A DNA stretch of 64,000 nt, from positions 1 through 64,000 of the forward strand of contig JAIXKI010000024.1 of the NCBI GenBank assembly GCA_026936105.1, written 5' to 3'. A model generated the notes under the pieces. It searched no databases and was not told the origin of the DNA. It saw only the letters and a list, made by a program, of their open reading frames with translations. This DNA comes from Chitinophagales bacterium. Its GTDB lineage: Bacteria > Bacteroidota > Bacteroidia > Chitinophagales > Chitinophagaceae. Position 1 is the stretch's first letter; every line of letters begins with the position of its first letter. The position numbers and the translations under genes are program-made. Positions 8,834-16,812 of this stretch are shown here, piece by piece.

Positions 8834-10083
8834 GTATTGGAAAGGAGAAAAAGCATAATGTCCTGTATATGTCATACGATGGCATGACGGACCCTTTGGG
8901 ACAATCACAGGTGCTGCCCTATTTAAAAGGGTTATCAGGGTCAGGATACCGGTTCACTCTCATCAGTTGTGAAAAGCCGGATCGTTTAGCCAGTGGAAAA
9001 AATATTATTCAGAAGATCTGTGATGATAGCAACATCGAATGGCATCCTTTGAAATATACCAAAAAGCCTCCCATACTTTCTACAGTTTCAGATCTAAGGA
9101 AAATGAAAAGCCTGGCGATCCGGCTGAATAAAGAAAAAAAATTCTCACTGATTCATTGCAGGGGTTATATCACTTCCATTGCCGGATTGTCCATGAAGAA
9201 AAAATACGGAGTGCCGTTTTTATTTGATATGCGTGGTTTCTGGGCAGATGAAAAAGTGGATGCAGGTGCATGGAGGCTTTCCAATCCTGCGTACAGAATG
9301 GTATATAAATATTTTAAAAAGAAAGAACGTGCATTCCTGAGTAAATCGGACAAGGTGATCAGCCTGACACATAAAGGAGCGGAGGAAATGCTGAAGTGGG
9401 ATGTGAAAGACCTGACTTCTGAAAAAATATCAGTGATACCCTGCAGTGCGGACACAGATCTTTTCGATCCGGAACGGTTCTCGGCTGAAATGAAAGATTC
9501 TTTGAAAAAAGAATTGAAGATCACCAAAGAGGACATTGTCATTTCCTACCTGGGAAGCATCGGCACCTGGTACATGCTTGATGAAATGTTAATCTTCTTT
9601 AAGGAAGCAGGAAAACGGATAGAGAATGCTAAAATGCTGTTCATCACCTATGATGAACATGAACGTATCCGCAACGCCGCAAAGGAGAAAGGAATAGATC
9701 CGGAAAGGATAATTATCCGGCCGGGCAGGAGGGATGAAGTGCCGGCATTGGTTAGCCTGAGTGATATTTCTGTGTTTTTTATAAGGCCCACTTATTCAAA
9801 GATCAGCAGCAGTCCGACTAAGCAGGGAGAAATTATGGCGATGGGCATACCGGTGATATGCAATGACAGGGTCGGAGATGTGGAAGATATTGTCAATTCT
9901 ACAGGATCAGGCTATGTGGTCCACGGTTTTCGCAACAGTGATTTTGAAAAAGCAGTTGAACGGATTCCTTTTTTATTGAAAAGTGACCGTAGTGCTATAA
10001 GGAGTAAGGCAAAAGAACTTTACAGCCTCGATGTTAACATCCCAAAATATGTTAAGTGTTATAAAGAACTGCTACCGGAATGA
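8830..10083 (+). CDS. GT4-family glycosyltransferase
   Basis: A GT-B glycosyltransferase of 417 residues. The N-terminal domain holds SYDGMTDPLGQSQVLPYL and a conserved DMRGFWADE segment, both seen in Bacteroidota group 1 transferases. The C-terminal donor domain contains SSSPTKQGEIMAMGIPVI, where the second Glu of the usual E-x7-E pair is present (GEIMA) and the first is replaced. It begins inside the preceding gene (ATGA overlap, 4 bases) and ends inside the following one in the same way, so the three are translationally coupled. It should act on the cytoplasmic face in repeat-unit assembly. The sugar is unknown. Confidence 0.85.
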   Translation: MSIGKEKKHNVLYMSYDGMTDPLGQSQVLPYLKGLSGSGYRFTLISCEKPDRLASGKNIIQKICDDSNIEWHPLKYTKKPPILSTVSDLRKMKSLAIRLNKEKKFSLIHCRGYITSIAGLSMKKKYGVPFLFDMRGFWADEKVDAGAWRLSNPAYRMVYKYFKKKERAFLSKSDKVISLTHKGAEEMLKWDVKDLTSEKISVIPCSADTDLFDPERFSAEMKDSLKKELKITKEDIVISYLGSIGTWYMLDEMLIFFKEAGKRIENAKMLFITYDEHERIRNAAKEKGIDPERIIIRPGRRDEVPALVSLSDISVFFIRPTYSKISSSPTKQGEIMAMGIPVICNDRVGDVEDIVNSTGSGYVVHGFRNSDFEKAVERIPFLLKSDRSAIRSKAKELYSLDVNIPKYVKCYKELLPE

Positions 10084-11162
10084 AAAAGATACTTTTTGTT
10101 TGCCCTTATCCTGAAAATGTTGCACCAAGCCAGCGCCTGAAGTTTGAACAGTATTATGATATTTTCCGTGAATCGGGGTACCGGATTGATACGACTTCTT
10201 TTATCAGCAGAAAATTCTGGAAGATCGTTTATAAAAAAGGCAGATATTTTCAAAAGGCTTTCTTTACTGTGTCCGGCTATTGGCGCAGGATAATATGGTT
10301 TTTCCGACTGCCGGGTTATGACATAGTATATATCCATCTTTGGGTAACGCCTTTCGGGCCTCCTTTTTTTGAGTGGTTATACCGGAAAATTTCAAAGAAA
10401 GTGGTCTATGACATTGACGATCTTATTTACTTAAAGAATGTGAAGAGCAAATCAAATTCGGCCGTAAACATCATAAAAGGGAGGAGAAAGCCGGTATATT
10501 TAATGAAAGCGGCTGACCATGTGATCACCTGTACACCTTATCTTGATGAATTTGTCCGTCAATACAATCTGAACACAACAGATATTTCTTCTACAGTAGA
10601 TACGGACCGGTATGTACCACGGGATGATTATTCAAAAAGAGATAAGTTGACGATCGGTTGGAGCGGTAGCCACAGCACTTCTAAATACCTTCACTTACTG
10701 GATACTGTTTTCAGAGAATTGTCTCAAACTGTTTCATTTAAACTCCTGGTGATGGGAGATGAGAATTTTTCAATTGACGGTATTGAAGTAGAAGCTATTC
10801 CATGGAAAGAAGAATATGAGATAGATACGATCCGCAGGTTTGATATCGGGGTTTACCCATTGCCTGATGAAGAATGGGTATTGGGAAAAAGCGGCTTGAA
10901 GGCAATACAATATATGGCATTGGGAATACCAACCATAGCCACGGCCATCGGAGCAAATTTTCGTGTGATAGAAAATGGAGTATCGGGATATTTAGTCAAC
11001 AATGAAGAAGAATGGCTAGAGAAGATCAGATTATTGAGTGAAGATGAGGTTATCAGAGCACAAATAGGCCGGTCTGCAAGTAGGAGGGTATTGGAACTTT
11101 TCAGTATTAAAGCAAATGCGGCAAAATACCTCGATGTTCTAAAAAAAATGGAGCAACATTGA
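10080..11162 (+). CDS. group 1 glycosyltransferase
   Basis: A glycosyltransferase-like GT-B protein of 360 residues. The start MKKILFVCPYPENVAPSQR is typical, and a DIDD segment after the first domain (VVYDIDDLIYL) matches a subgroup of family-4 transferases. The C-terminal domain has KSGLKAIQYMALGIPTIAT at the position of the donor-binding helix, with only partial conservation of the E-x7-E pattern. It overlaps the previous gene by 4 bases (ATGA). It is the last forward gene before the reverse-strand membrane protein, whose stop is 8 bases away, so the two are convergent. Confidence 0.8.
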   Translation: MKKILFVCPYPENVAPSQRLKFEQYYDIFRESGYRIDTTSFISRKFWKIVYKKGRYFQKAFFTVSGYWRRIIWFFRLPGYDIVYIHLWVTPFGPPFFEWLYRKISKKVVYDIDDLIYLKNVKSKSNSAVNIIKGRRKPVYLMKAADHVITCTPYLDEFVRQYNLNTTDISSTVDTDRYVPRDDYSKRDKLTIGWSGSHSTSKYLHLLDTVFRELSQTVSFKLLVMGDENFSIDGIEVEAIPWKEEYEIDTIRRFDIGVYPLPDEEWVLGKSGLKAIQYMALGIPTIATAIGANFRVIENGVSGYLVNNEEEWLEKIRLLSEDEVIRAQIGRSASRRVLELFSIKANAAKYLDVLKKMEQH

Positions 11163-11170
11163 ATAAGTAC

Positions 11171-12529
11171 TTATATACCCAGCGGCCGGAAAAGGCTTTT
11201 AAATAGTTTGTTGTTTTTATAGTACAACAAAATTAACGCTATGGCATAAAATGGCAAACAGGGTATTTTATATCTTGATAGTGCACCGAAATTATATGAG
11301 GAAATTCCAACTGCAAATGCGAATATAATTGAAAAGATCAGGCAAAATTGTATAGTAGGATCATTGCTTATTGTTCTCCAGATCTTTGGGATACCAATTG
11401 TAAAGACGATCTTTAAAGTTATAAAGAGAAATAAGATAGCCTCGAGAGCAGAGAATAAGACAATAATTTTTTTTGCTTCCCATAAGTATGGCCTGAACAG
11501 GGTTACGTTCACTGCAAGAGGAAACTGTATCAGCATTCCACCTATAGTCGGGCTGAAGTCGCCTAAAGAATAAGAGGATCCTTCATCACCGGAAGCATAG
11601 GATATCCATCCTCTCGTTACATTGGCAGTCTGAGCTACATTTTCTAAAGAATACTTGCCAAGGTCATTGGCAAAACGTTGAGTGAAAAATAGGAAACCGG
11701 TTATTACTATCAATATTGCAAAGAGTTTCACCAAGATTCTTTGATTTTTGTTTCTGATTCTTTGGGTATAGTTGAACAAGATCCACATAAACAATGCAGG
11801 AAGAAAAGCCAGAAGAATATAGATCTTGATCCGGGCAATGATAAGGAAACTGAGGATGGATAATAAAATATTTCGCAGGCTGAAATCTTTTTGAACCAAT
11901 ATCCTGAAAACGCCGAAAGTAAGCCAGCCTAAACCGAACAGGCAGAGAGTATCTTTAAAAATTCCCGATCCCCAGACCACAACGCTTGGAATGAATAGAA
12001 CAGCAATGGCAATAGGACGGATCAAAGAGGGATACAATGAAACAAAAGTTCTGAATAATGCCCATACACCTGTAAAGGAAATATAGGCAAATAATACGGC
12101 TGTAGGTAAATAGGTGTTAAAAGTAAAAAAGCTTAAAAATGCGGTGATTGAAACCACAGTGTATGAAGAGGGATCCGTGTACCATTCCATTTGGGAGGTG
12201 TAACTGTAATAATTGACGTCATTGGCAGCGGGAATATGGAATAAAAGGTTCACCCATTTTACAAATGATTCATCAAGCGAACTGTTCAGTACCTGTGCCT
12301 GGTTGAAATAATAGTAAGTGTCCCCTCCTTTATAATAGTATGCATAGATCAGCCCGATGAAAACAGCCCCAAAAACTTTTACTGAAAGTGCAGGTATATA
12401 ATATTTCCGAAGGGGATTCTTCATGGAATACCTCTTGTTGCGGATTTGAAATGCTATCAGGTAAACAATAGCTATTACAAAGGGCAGTAAAGCAAAATCA
12501 AGTATGGTAAGATGTGCCTGTGCACCCAT
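11171..12529 (-). CDS. polytopic membrane protein, candidate polysaccharide polymerase
   Basis: A 452-residue protein with about ten to eleven hydrophobic segments (for example FVIAIVYLIAF, FGAVFIGLIYAYYY, VLFAYISFTGVWALF, IVITGFLFF) and a C-terminal pair near residues 400-440. The layout, with a longer extracytoplasmic loop in the middle (SYASGDEGSSYSLGDFSPT), is that of Wzy-like polymerases and EpsG-type proteins, but no signature residue proves it. It is the only gene on the opposite strand in the polysaccharide locus and is convergent with the transferase before it. It shares an 89-base divergent intergenic region with the next transferase. No other polymerase or flippase is visible in the window. 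Confidence 0.55.
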   Translation of the reverse strand: MGAQAHLTILDFALLPFVIAIVYLIAFQIRNKRYSMKNPLRKYYIPALSVKVFGAVFIGLIYAYYYKGGDTYYYFNQAQVLNSSLDESFVKWVNLLFHIPAANDVNYYSYTSQMEWYTDPSSYTVVSITAFLSFFTFNTYLPTAVLFAYISFTGVWALFRTFVSLYPSLIRPIAIAVLFIPSVVVWGSGIFKDTLCLFGLGWLTFGVFRILVQKDFSLRNILLSILSFLIIARIKIYILLAFLPALFMWILFNYTQRIRNKNQRILVKLFAILIVITGFLFFTQRFANDLGKYSLENVAQTANVTRGWISYASGDEGSSYSLGDFSPTIGGMLIQFPLAVNVTLFRPYLWEAKKIIVLFSALEAILFLFITLKIVFTIGIPKIWRTISNDPTIQFCLIFSIIFAFAVGISSYNFGALSRYKIPCLPFYAIALILLYYKNNKLFKSLFRPLGI

Positions 12530-12618
12530 GAAGATGAAATTAACCGGATTTTCAAAAATACTGATTACCCTCTACAATTCTGACTGAAAACAAGTTAAAC
12601 TCAGATCAGATTTTAAGT

Positions 12619-13830
12619 ATGCCGAAAGTTCTCCGTATTCTGAACAGGTTGAGTGTGGGCGGCCCCTTGTTGAATGCCGCTTATCTTACCCATTACATGT
12701 CGCCGGAGTTTGAGACATTGCTGGTGGTTGGTCAAAGCGAGTCCCATGAAAAAGCGGCGGATTATGTGATTGAAAGACTTGGCATCAAGCCTGTTTTTCT
12801 TCCCGAGATGGAACGCTCCATAAATTTCTTCAGGGATTACAAGGCTTACCTGAAGATGAAAAAGATTATCCGCGATTTCAGGCCCGACATTGTTCATTCC
12901 CATGCAGCCAAACCCGGGATGATAGGCCGCATGGCAGCTAAAAACCTGAAAGTGCCGGTGATAGTGCATACTTATCATGGCCATGTATTTCATTCTTATT
13001 TCGGCAAGATGAAGACAAAGGCCATCATCAGGGCGGAAAGGTACATGGCCCGGCATTCCGATGCCATTATTGCCATCAGCGAACAACAGAAAAGAGAGTT
13101 GGTGGAAGATTTCCGGATCGCTCCTTCAGGGAAGTTTCATATCATACCGCTGGGACTGGAACTGGATAAATTTCATGACAACAAGGAAGAAAAAAGGGAG
13201 AAATTCAGAAAAGAATTTGGCATTGATGAAGATACCATTGTGATCACTATAATCGGCAGGATGGTTCCGGTAAAGGATCATCGTCTTTTTATTGATGCGT
13301 TTACTTATGTACTGCAAAATACAACCAGGAAAGTGAAGGCATTTATTGTCGGTGACGGCGAGACCCGCCGTGAGATAGAAGAAAGAGCGGAGAACAACGG
13401 GCTGAAGTTTTCAACGGAAAAAAGTTTTCGCCATCCTCACCCACTGGTATTTACTTCGTGGCGGCAGGATATTGATGTGGTGAATGCAGGGTCCGATATC
13501 ATTGCACTCACTTCACTGAATGAAGGCACACCGGTAAGCCTGATCGAAGCCCAGGCGGCCAATAAGCCGATCGTTTCCACCCTGGCCGGAGGAGTGAGGG
13601 ATGTGGTGCTGGAGAATGAAACTGCATTGTTATCGGAAACGGGTGACCTGGAAAATTTTTCAAAAAATTTACTCCGCCTGGTTGAAGATGATGAACTAAG
13701 AAAAAGGCTGAGTCAAAAAGGATATGATCATGTGATGGCCCATTTCAGTTATCAGCGGCTTGTCCATGACACCAAAAAATTATATTTTGACCTTTTAGAA
13801 AAAAAGAAAAGTGCTTTTCAGGAGAAATAA
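12619..13830 (+). CDS. GT4-family glycosyltransferase
   Basis: A GT-B glycosyltransferase of 403 residues. The N-terminal domain has RLSVGGPLLNAAYL and the HSHAAKPGMIGRMAA segment, a hallmark of a family-4 subgroup that includes EpsF/PglA-like enzymes. The C-terminal domain has NEGTPVSLIEAQAANKPIV with the E-x7-E motif (EGTPVSLIE) complete. Its 3' end overlaps the phosphatase gene by 20 bases, so the two form one transcript that is divergent from the reverse-strand membrane protein. Donor and acceptor cannot be named. Confidence 0.87.
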   Translation: MPKVLRILNRLSVGGPLLNAAYLTHYMSPEFETLLVVGQSESHEKAADYVIERLGIKPVFLPEMERSINFFRDYKAYLKMKKIIRDFRPDIVHSHAAKPGMIGRMAAKNLKVPVIVHTYHGHVFHSYFGKMKTKAIIRAERYMARHSDAIIAISEQQKRELVEDFRIAPSGKFHIIPLGLELDKFHDNKEEKREKFRKEFGIDEDTIVITIIGRMVPVKDHRLFIDAFTYVLQNTTRKVKAFIVGDGETRREIEERAENNGLKFSTEKSFRHPHPLVFTSWRQDIDVVNAGSDIIALTSLNEGTPVSLIEAQAANKPIVSTLAGGVRDVVLENETALLSETGDLENFSKNLLRLVEDDELRKRLSQKGYDHVMAHFSYQRLVHDTKKLYFDLLEKKKSAFQEK

Positions 13831-14545
13831 GAAGGATGAAACTCCCGATCTCAGTATTCTGGGCACGGATATGCATTCGCATCTCATACCGGGTATTGAT
13901 GACGGAGCGAAAGATATTACTGCATCCATTGAGCTTATTAAAGGCATGAGCGATCTGGGATATAAAAAACTGATCACCACGCCGCATATTCTTTGGGATA
14001 TGTATCAAAATACACCCGAGATCATTTTAAGTAGGCTTCAGAAACTGAAAAGCGCTGTTGACAATGAAAAACTGCCGGTGGAAATACAGGCTGCCGCTGA
14101 ATATTTCCTGGATGATCATGTAGCAGAAGTGGTAAGTAAAAATGAGCGGTTACTACCACTCGGCGGGAAAATGATTTTGGTGGAGTTCTCCATGGCTTTT
14201 CCTTCCTTCACCGTTAAGAATATTTTATTTGATATGCAGATGAAGGGTTATCTTCCGGTCATCGCTCATCCTGAACGCTATGCTTATCTTGCCGGCAATA
14301 AAATTTTCTATGATGAATTAAAAGGTATCGGCTGCCTTTTTCAGATTAACCTTCTGTCGCTTACAGGATATTACGGAAGAACTGTCACTGAGCTGGCACA
14401 TTATCTTATTAAGAGAGGTTATTATGATCTTGCCGGCACTGATCTTCATAATATGTCGCAACTAAATCGTTTGCGTGACATTTCTATTACCAACGGGCTG
14501 AAAAAGCTTCTGGATTCCTGCACGATCATCAACAGTCAGTTGTAA
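13811..14545 (+). CDS. PHP-family tyrosine-protein phosphatase (YwqE/CpsB-like)
   Basis: A metal-dependent phosphatase of the polymerase-and-histidinol-phosphatase fold, 244 residues. Metal-binding motifs are visible: DMHSHLIPGIDDGAKD near residue 20, TTPHI near 58, AHPERY near 153 and GTDLHN near 215. Relatives in Gram-positive and Bacteroidota capsule loci dephosphorylate a BY-kinase that controls chain length and export. No kinase (Wzc/CapB) is in this window, so its partner probably lies elsewhere in the locus. The gene overlaps the preceding transferase by 20 bases and closes the forward polysaccharide block. Confidence 0.88.
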   Translation: MLFRRNKKDETPDLSILGTDMHSHLIPGIDDGAKDITASIELIKGMSDLGYKKLITTPHILWDMYQNTPEIILSRLQKLKSAVDNEKLPVEIQAAAEYFLDDHVAEVVSKNERLLPLGGKMILVEFSMAFPSFTVKNILFDMQMKGYLPVIAHPERYAYLAGNKIFYDELKGIGCLFQINLLSLTGYYGRTVTELAHYLIKRGYYDLAGTDLHNMSQLNRLRDISITNGLKKLLDSCTIINSQL

Positions 14546-14683
14546 AATTTTATCCCCGCCTTACTGACATTTTACCCGATTTCAATTTCAGGATTACTTT
14601 TTGTGAATCATTATTGTTGTTTTCCCGTTAATCAGGGAATGAAAGGATAAATGAGAATTTATAATCAGTAAATTTGACAGGAA

Positions 14684-15208
14684 ATGAAAACAGAAATATT
14701 AAAAGACAACAATACAACAGGATTTAATGACCTGCTTTTAGGCAATGCCGATTTTTTAAAACCATTTGCCGTCAATCTTACCAGGGACAGCGAAGCTGCA
14801 GACGATCTTTATCAGGAAACTCTTTATAAGGCTTTGGTCAATAAAGAGAAGTATCGCACCGGCACCAATATCCGTGCATGGCTTTACACCATCATGCGGA
14901 ATATTTTCATTAATGATTACAGGAGGAATGCAAGACAGAGGACCATTTTTGATAATACGCCGGAAGATTTCCTGATCAACCTGAGGCAGGTTTCAATACC
15001 CAATCAGGCAGAGTCCAATTTGCACATTAAAGAAATCAGGAAAGCGATCGAACATCTTCCCGAGATTTTCAGAAATCCTTTTTTATTGTATTTTGATGGA
15101 TATAAATACCAGGAGATAGCCGAGATATTACATGAACCTTTGGGAACTATTAAAAGCAGGATACATTTTGCCCGCAAGCTTCTTAAAGAACAGATCTCAA
15201 GAGGATGA
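14684..15208 (+). CDS. ECF RNA polymerase sigma factor, stand-alone
   Basis: A sigma-70 family, extracytoplasmic-function type factor of 174 residues with regions 2 and 4 only. Region 2 includes DSEAADDLYQETLYKAL and TNIRAWLYTIMRNIFIND; region 4 includes YKYQEIAEILHEPLGTIKS, the helix-turn-helix that reads the -35 element. No anti-sigma or FecR-like gene follows, which is common for this subgroup in Bacteroidota. A TAAATTTG box at 14669-14676, 7 bases before the ATG, matches the -7 consensus of the group but would leave almost no leader. The regulon cannot be told from the sequence. Confidence 0.9.
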   Translation: MKTEILKDNNTTGFNDLLLGNADFLKPFAVNLTRDSEAADDLYQETLYKALVNKEKYRTGTNIRAWLYTIMRNIFINDYRRNARQRTIFDNTPEDFLINLRQVSIPNQAESNLHIKEIRKAIEHLPEIFRNPFLLYFDGYKYQEIAEILHEPLGTIKSRIHFARKLLKEQISRG

Positions 15209-15272
15209 TGATGTTATGCAAGATCTGTAAACAAATTTCCTTTTAAAAAATAAATCCAATTCAGGCACCTTT

Positions 15273-15583
15273 GCCGAAGCACGGGTGCAGATCGCTTCGT
15301 ACTCGCGATGACCCAGGCTGCAAAAAAGACTGCAGGACTTTGCGAGGCAATAAAAGAGAGATGCATTGTGTGACGTCAGACCGTATTGTCGAAGCAAACT
15401 GCACTTAAAGCAGATCGCTTCGTTCCTCGCGATGGCCCACGCTTCAAAAAAGAGCGTAGGTCTTTGCGAGGCAATAAAAGAGGGATGCATTGTGTGACGT
15501 CAGACCGTATTGCCGAAGCAAACTGCACTTAAAGCAGATCGCTTCGTTCCTCGCGAAGACCCAGGCTGCAAAAAAGAGGCTAT
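15273..15583. repeat. 124-bp tandem repeat, about 2.5 copies, with hairpin core
   Basis: The unit contains GCAGATCGCTTCG, a CTCGCGAnG(A/G)CCCA arm, a short A-rich spacer, GTCTTTGCGAGG and then ATGCATTGTGTGACGTCAGA. The ATGCATTGTG word occurs at 15361 and 15485 (period 124). CAGATCGCTTCG occurs at 15288, 15411 and 15535 (periods 123 and 124). CCTCGC pairs with GCGAGG, and in the middle copy ACGCT pairs with AGCGT inside it, so each full unit can form a stem-loop. Reverse-strand translation gives a fake protein with repeated AIARNEAIC-like words, a known artefact of such elements. Nothing else lies between the sigma factor and the reverse-strand gene at 15672. Confidence 0.85.
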
Positions 15584-15616
15584 CTTAACTTTTGAAACAG
15601 CCTCTTAGTCTTTTTA
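15574..15616. terminator. bidirectional intrinsic terminator
   Basis: An 8-bp stem (AAGAGGCT at 15574-15581 with AGCCTCTT at 15599-15606) and a 17-base loop. On the reverse strand the stem runs into a T-tract (TTTTTTGC), which fits termination of the membrane protein gene ending at 15672. On the forward strand CTTTTT follows a few bases later. Confidence 0.7.
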
Positions 15617-15671
15617 AGAACCCAAAGAAAATTTCCGGATAAAAAAGATCAATACTACGTTATTAGCTGTA

Positions 15672-16115
15672 TTAGCTGTCGGGATCGAATTGCATGAAGG
15701 ACCTGCGGACGGCTTTCAGCATACTGAAAAGCTGGGCTATGTCAATGAACATCATGATAAGCAGGGCAAGCAATACATACCAGGGCAATTTTAAATGATT
15801 GTTATTTTGATCCTTTTGGAAATAATTCAGGATAGCGGCTCCGAAGGCCATGCCAATGATCAGGAAGGAAAGAAGTGAATAGACCACTTTTAAGAACATG
15901 ATCTGCATGGTGGTGAATCCGATCTTGAAGTTTTCCAGTATGGCAGCCGGGATGATCAATACCAGGGTGATCCAGCTCCAGTTTTTTCCGAACCAACTAT
16001 CACTAAGTATAACATTCAGCAGCAGAATAATAGCTATTGATAGCAAGCCCCAGGGAAAAAGCAGGAACATGCTGGGCTTTCCGGTAGCAAGACTCAGTTT
16101 TGTTGTCTTTTCCAT
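15672..16115 (-). CDS. four-helix membrane protein, unknown function
   Basis: A 147-residue protein that I do not recognise. Four hydrophobic segments are plain: FLLFPWGLLSIAIILLLNVI, WITLVLIIPAAILENF, VVYSLLSFLIIGMAFGAAIL and YVLLALLIMMFIDIAQLF. The termini are charged and probably cytoplasmic. It stands alone on the reverse strand between the tandem repeat and the tRNA-Arg mosaic, with a good terminator hairpin at 15574-15606 downstream of its stop. Coding sequence looks normal, with no frameshift. No enzymatic motif is visible. Confidence 0.65.
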   Translation of the reverse strand: MEKTTKLSLATGKPSMFLLFPWGLLSIAIILLLNVILSDSWFGKNWSWITLVLIIPAAILENFKIGFTTMQIMFLKVVYSLLSFLIIGMAFGAAILNYFQKDQNNNHLKLPWYVLLALLIMMFIDIAQLFSMLKAVRRSFMQFDPDS

Positions 16116-16259
16116 ATAAAGAAAATTGATAAATTAAGGTAAACATTTTTTCAGAGTAGAAAAATAAAATTTGGGCGAAGCTTTTACAGAGGGCTTTTCA
16201 TTGTGTAAGAATAAAATTTCAGGCTTCAGGAAGTAAAGATCCTGGGAATGAGATTGAAG

Positions 16260-16371
16260 AGTAGCCTCGCCCAGAATCCCAGCCTGACCGATTTGTATTG
16301 AAAGATGATTCAATCAAAGTCAGTCGGGCAGGGAACTGGGATATCAAGTTCCGGAAACTTGCGTACTATCC
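16260..16371 (-). pseudogene. broken 3' copy of tRNA-Arg(CCG)
   Basis: Two blocks match the intact tRNA at 16693-16764: 16260-16278 (acceptor 3' arm and half of the T-arm) and 16333-16371 (rest of the T-arm, variable loop, anticodon arm, 3' half of the D-arm). There is one difference, a C-to-T in the anticodon loop on the tRNA strand. A 54-bp palindromic insert (16279-16332) splits the T-loop. At the other end the D-loop is replaced by a GC-rich palindrome, so the 5' acceptor strand is missing. It cannot fold as a tRNA. Confidence 0.82.
16279..16332. repeat. 54-bp imperfect palindrome inserted in a tRNA T-loop
   Basis: The outer arms CCAGCCTGACCGA and TCAGTCGGGCAGG are near-perfect inverted repeats, and an inner TTGAA/TTCAA pair closes the hairpin. 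Removing the segment restores the uninterrupted T-arm sequence found in the intact tRNA, so it is an insertion. Confidence 0.75.
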
Positions 16372-16680
16372 CCGCCCGAACGTACCATTCGGTACGGGCG
16401 GACCCGACTGACTGGCGTCAGCCGGTCGGGTATTATACAACGTTGCAAGAATCTTTTTCAAAAATCTTCTTCCTGCCGCTGACTTGAAATATTTTTCTTT
16501 TGCTATAGCTTCTTCCCTTGTTCGGAATTGTTCTGAATAAACTAAATTGAATGGAATGTAAGGACGGGTTGACCAGGTTACTCCTGAGTTGTGCTGGGCC
16601 AACCATTTTTCTAAATCTTCACAATGCCCCTTATAATAGTAGTTATGACGAATACTCTTCAGAACATAAGCGAAAAACAT
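16366..16680 (-). CDS. small GIY-YIG endonuclease-like protein
   Basis: A 104-residue single-domain GIY-YIG protein of the type frequent in Bacteroidota. The degenerate GIY and YIG motifs are AYV (4-6) and YKG (16-18), followed by LEKWLAQHNSG, STRPYIPFNLVYSEQF and AIAKEKYFKS. Glu62, the expected metal-binding residue, is present. The Arg normally found in the LEKRLxxH helix is Trp26 here, which may abolish nuclease activity. Residues about 84-104 are encoded by two GC-rich palindromes and the stop lies in a broken tRNA-Arg copy, so the tail is foreign to the domain. The gene starts 12 bases beyond the 3' end of the intact tRNA-Arg, in the same direction. Confidence 0.82.
   Translation of the reverse strand: MFFAYVLKSIRHNYYYKGHCEDLEKWLAQHNSGVTWSTRPYIPFNLVYSEQFRTREEAIAKEKYFKSAAGRRFLKKILATLYNTRPADASQSGPPVPNGTFGRG
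16372..16431. repeat. pair of GC-rich palindromes abutting tRNA D-loop sequence
   Basis: The first hairpin has arms CCGCCC/GGGCGG and GTACC/GGTAC around the loop ATTC. The second runs as CCCGACTGACTGG, CG, TCAGCCGGTCGGG with a few mismatches. They begin exactly where the tRNA-Arg match of the broken copy ends (D-loop). They are translated as the C-terminal tail of the GIY-YIG gene on the reverse strand. The first is nearly identical to part of the insert at 16824-16883. Confidence 0.8.
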
Positions 16681-16692
16681 AGGTTTATTTAG

Positions 16693-16764
16693 TAGCCTCG
16701 CCCAGAATCGAACTGGGATATCAAGTTCCGGAGACTTGCGTACTATCCATTGTACTACGAGGCC
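16693..16764 (-). tRNA. tRNA-Arg (anticodon CCG)
   Basis: A full cloverleaf reads on the reverse strand. Acceptor GGCCTCG pairs with CGAGGCT (one G-T pair), with discriminator A. The D-stem GTAC/GTAC encloses AATGGATA. The anticodon stem CAAGT/ACTTG has loop CTCCGGA, giving anticodon CCG (codon CGG). The T-stem CCCAG/CTGGG has loop TTCGATT. Total 72 bases, with CCA not encoded. It is the only intact copy among three related sequences here. Confidence 0.93.
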
Positions 16765-16812
16765 GTTTTTAGTTTCAATAAGTCAACAAATATCAAACAA
16801 CATTTTTGCTTT

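Noticed and set aside
15197-15490. 97-residue reverse-strand ORF
   Set aside because: It is a translation of the 124-bp tandem repeat, with the repeated words AIARNEAIC and ASLFYCLA; not a gene.
15273-15583. CRISPR array
   Set aside because: Units are 124 bp, adjacent and nearly identical along their length, with no short repeat/unique spacer alternation, and no cas gene is near.
16305-16487. Forward ORF across the tRNA copy and palindromes
   Set aside because: Made of tRNA and palindrome sequence read on the non-coding side.
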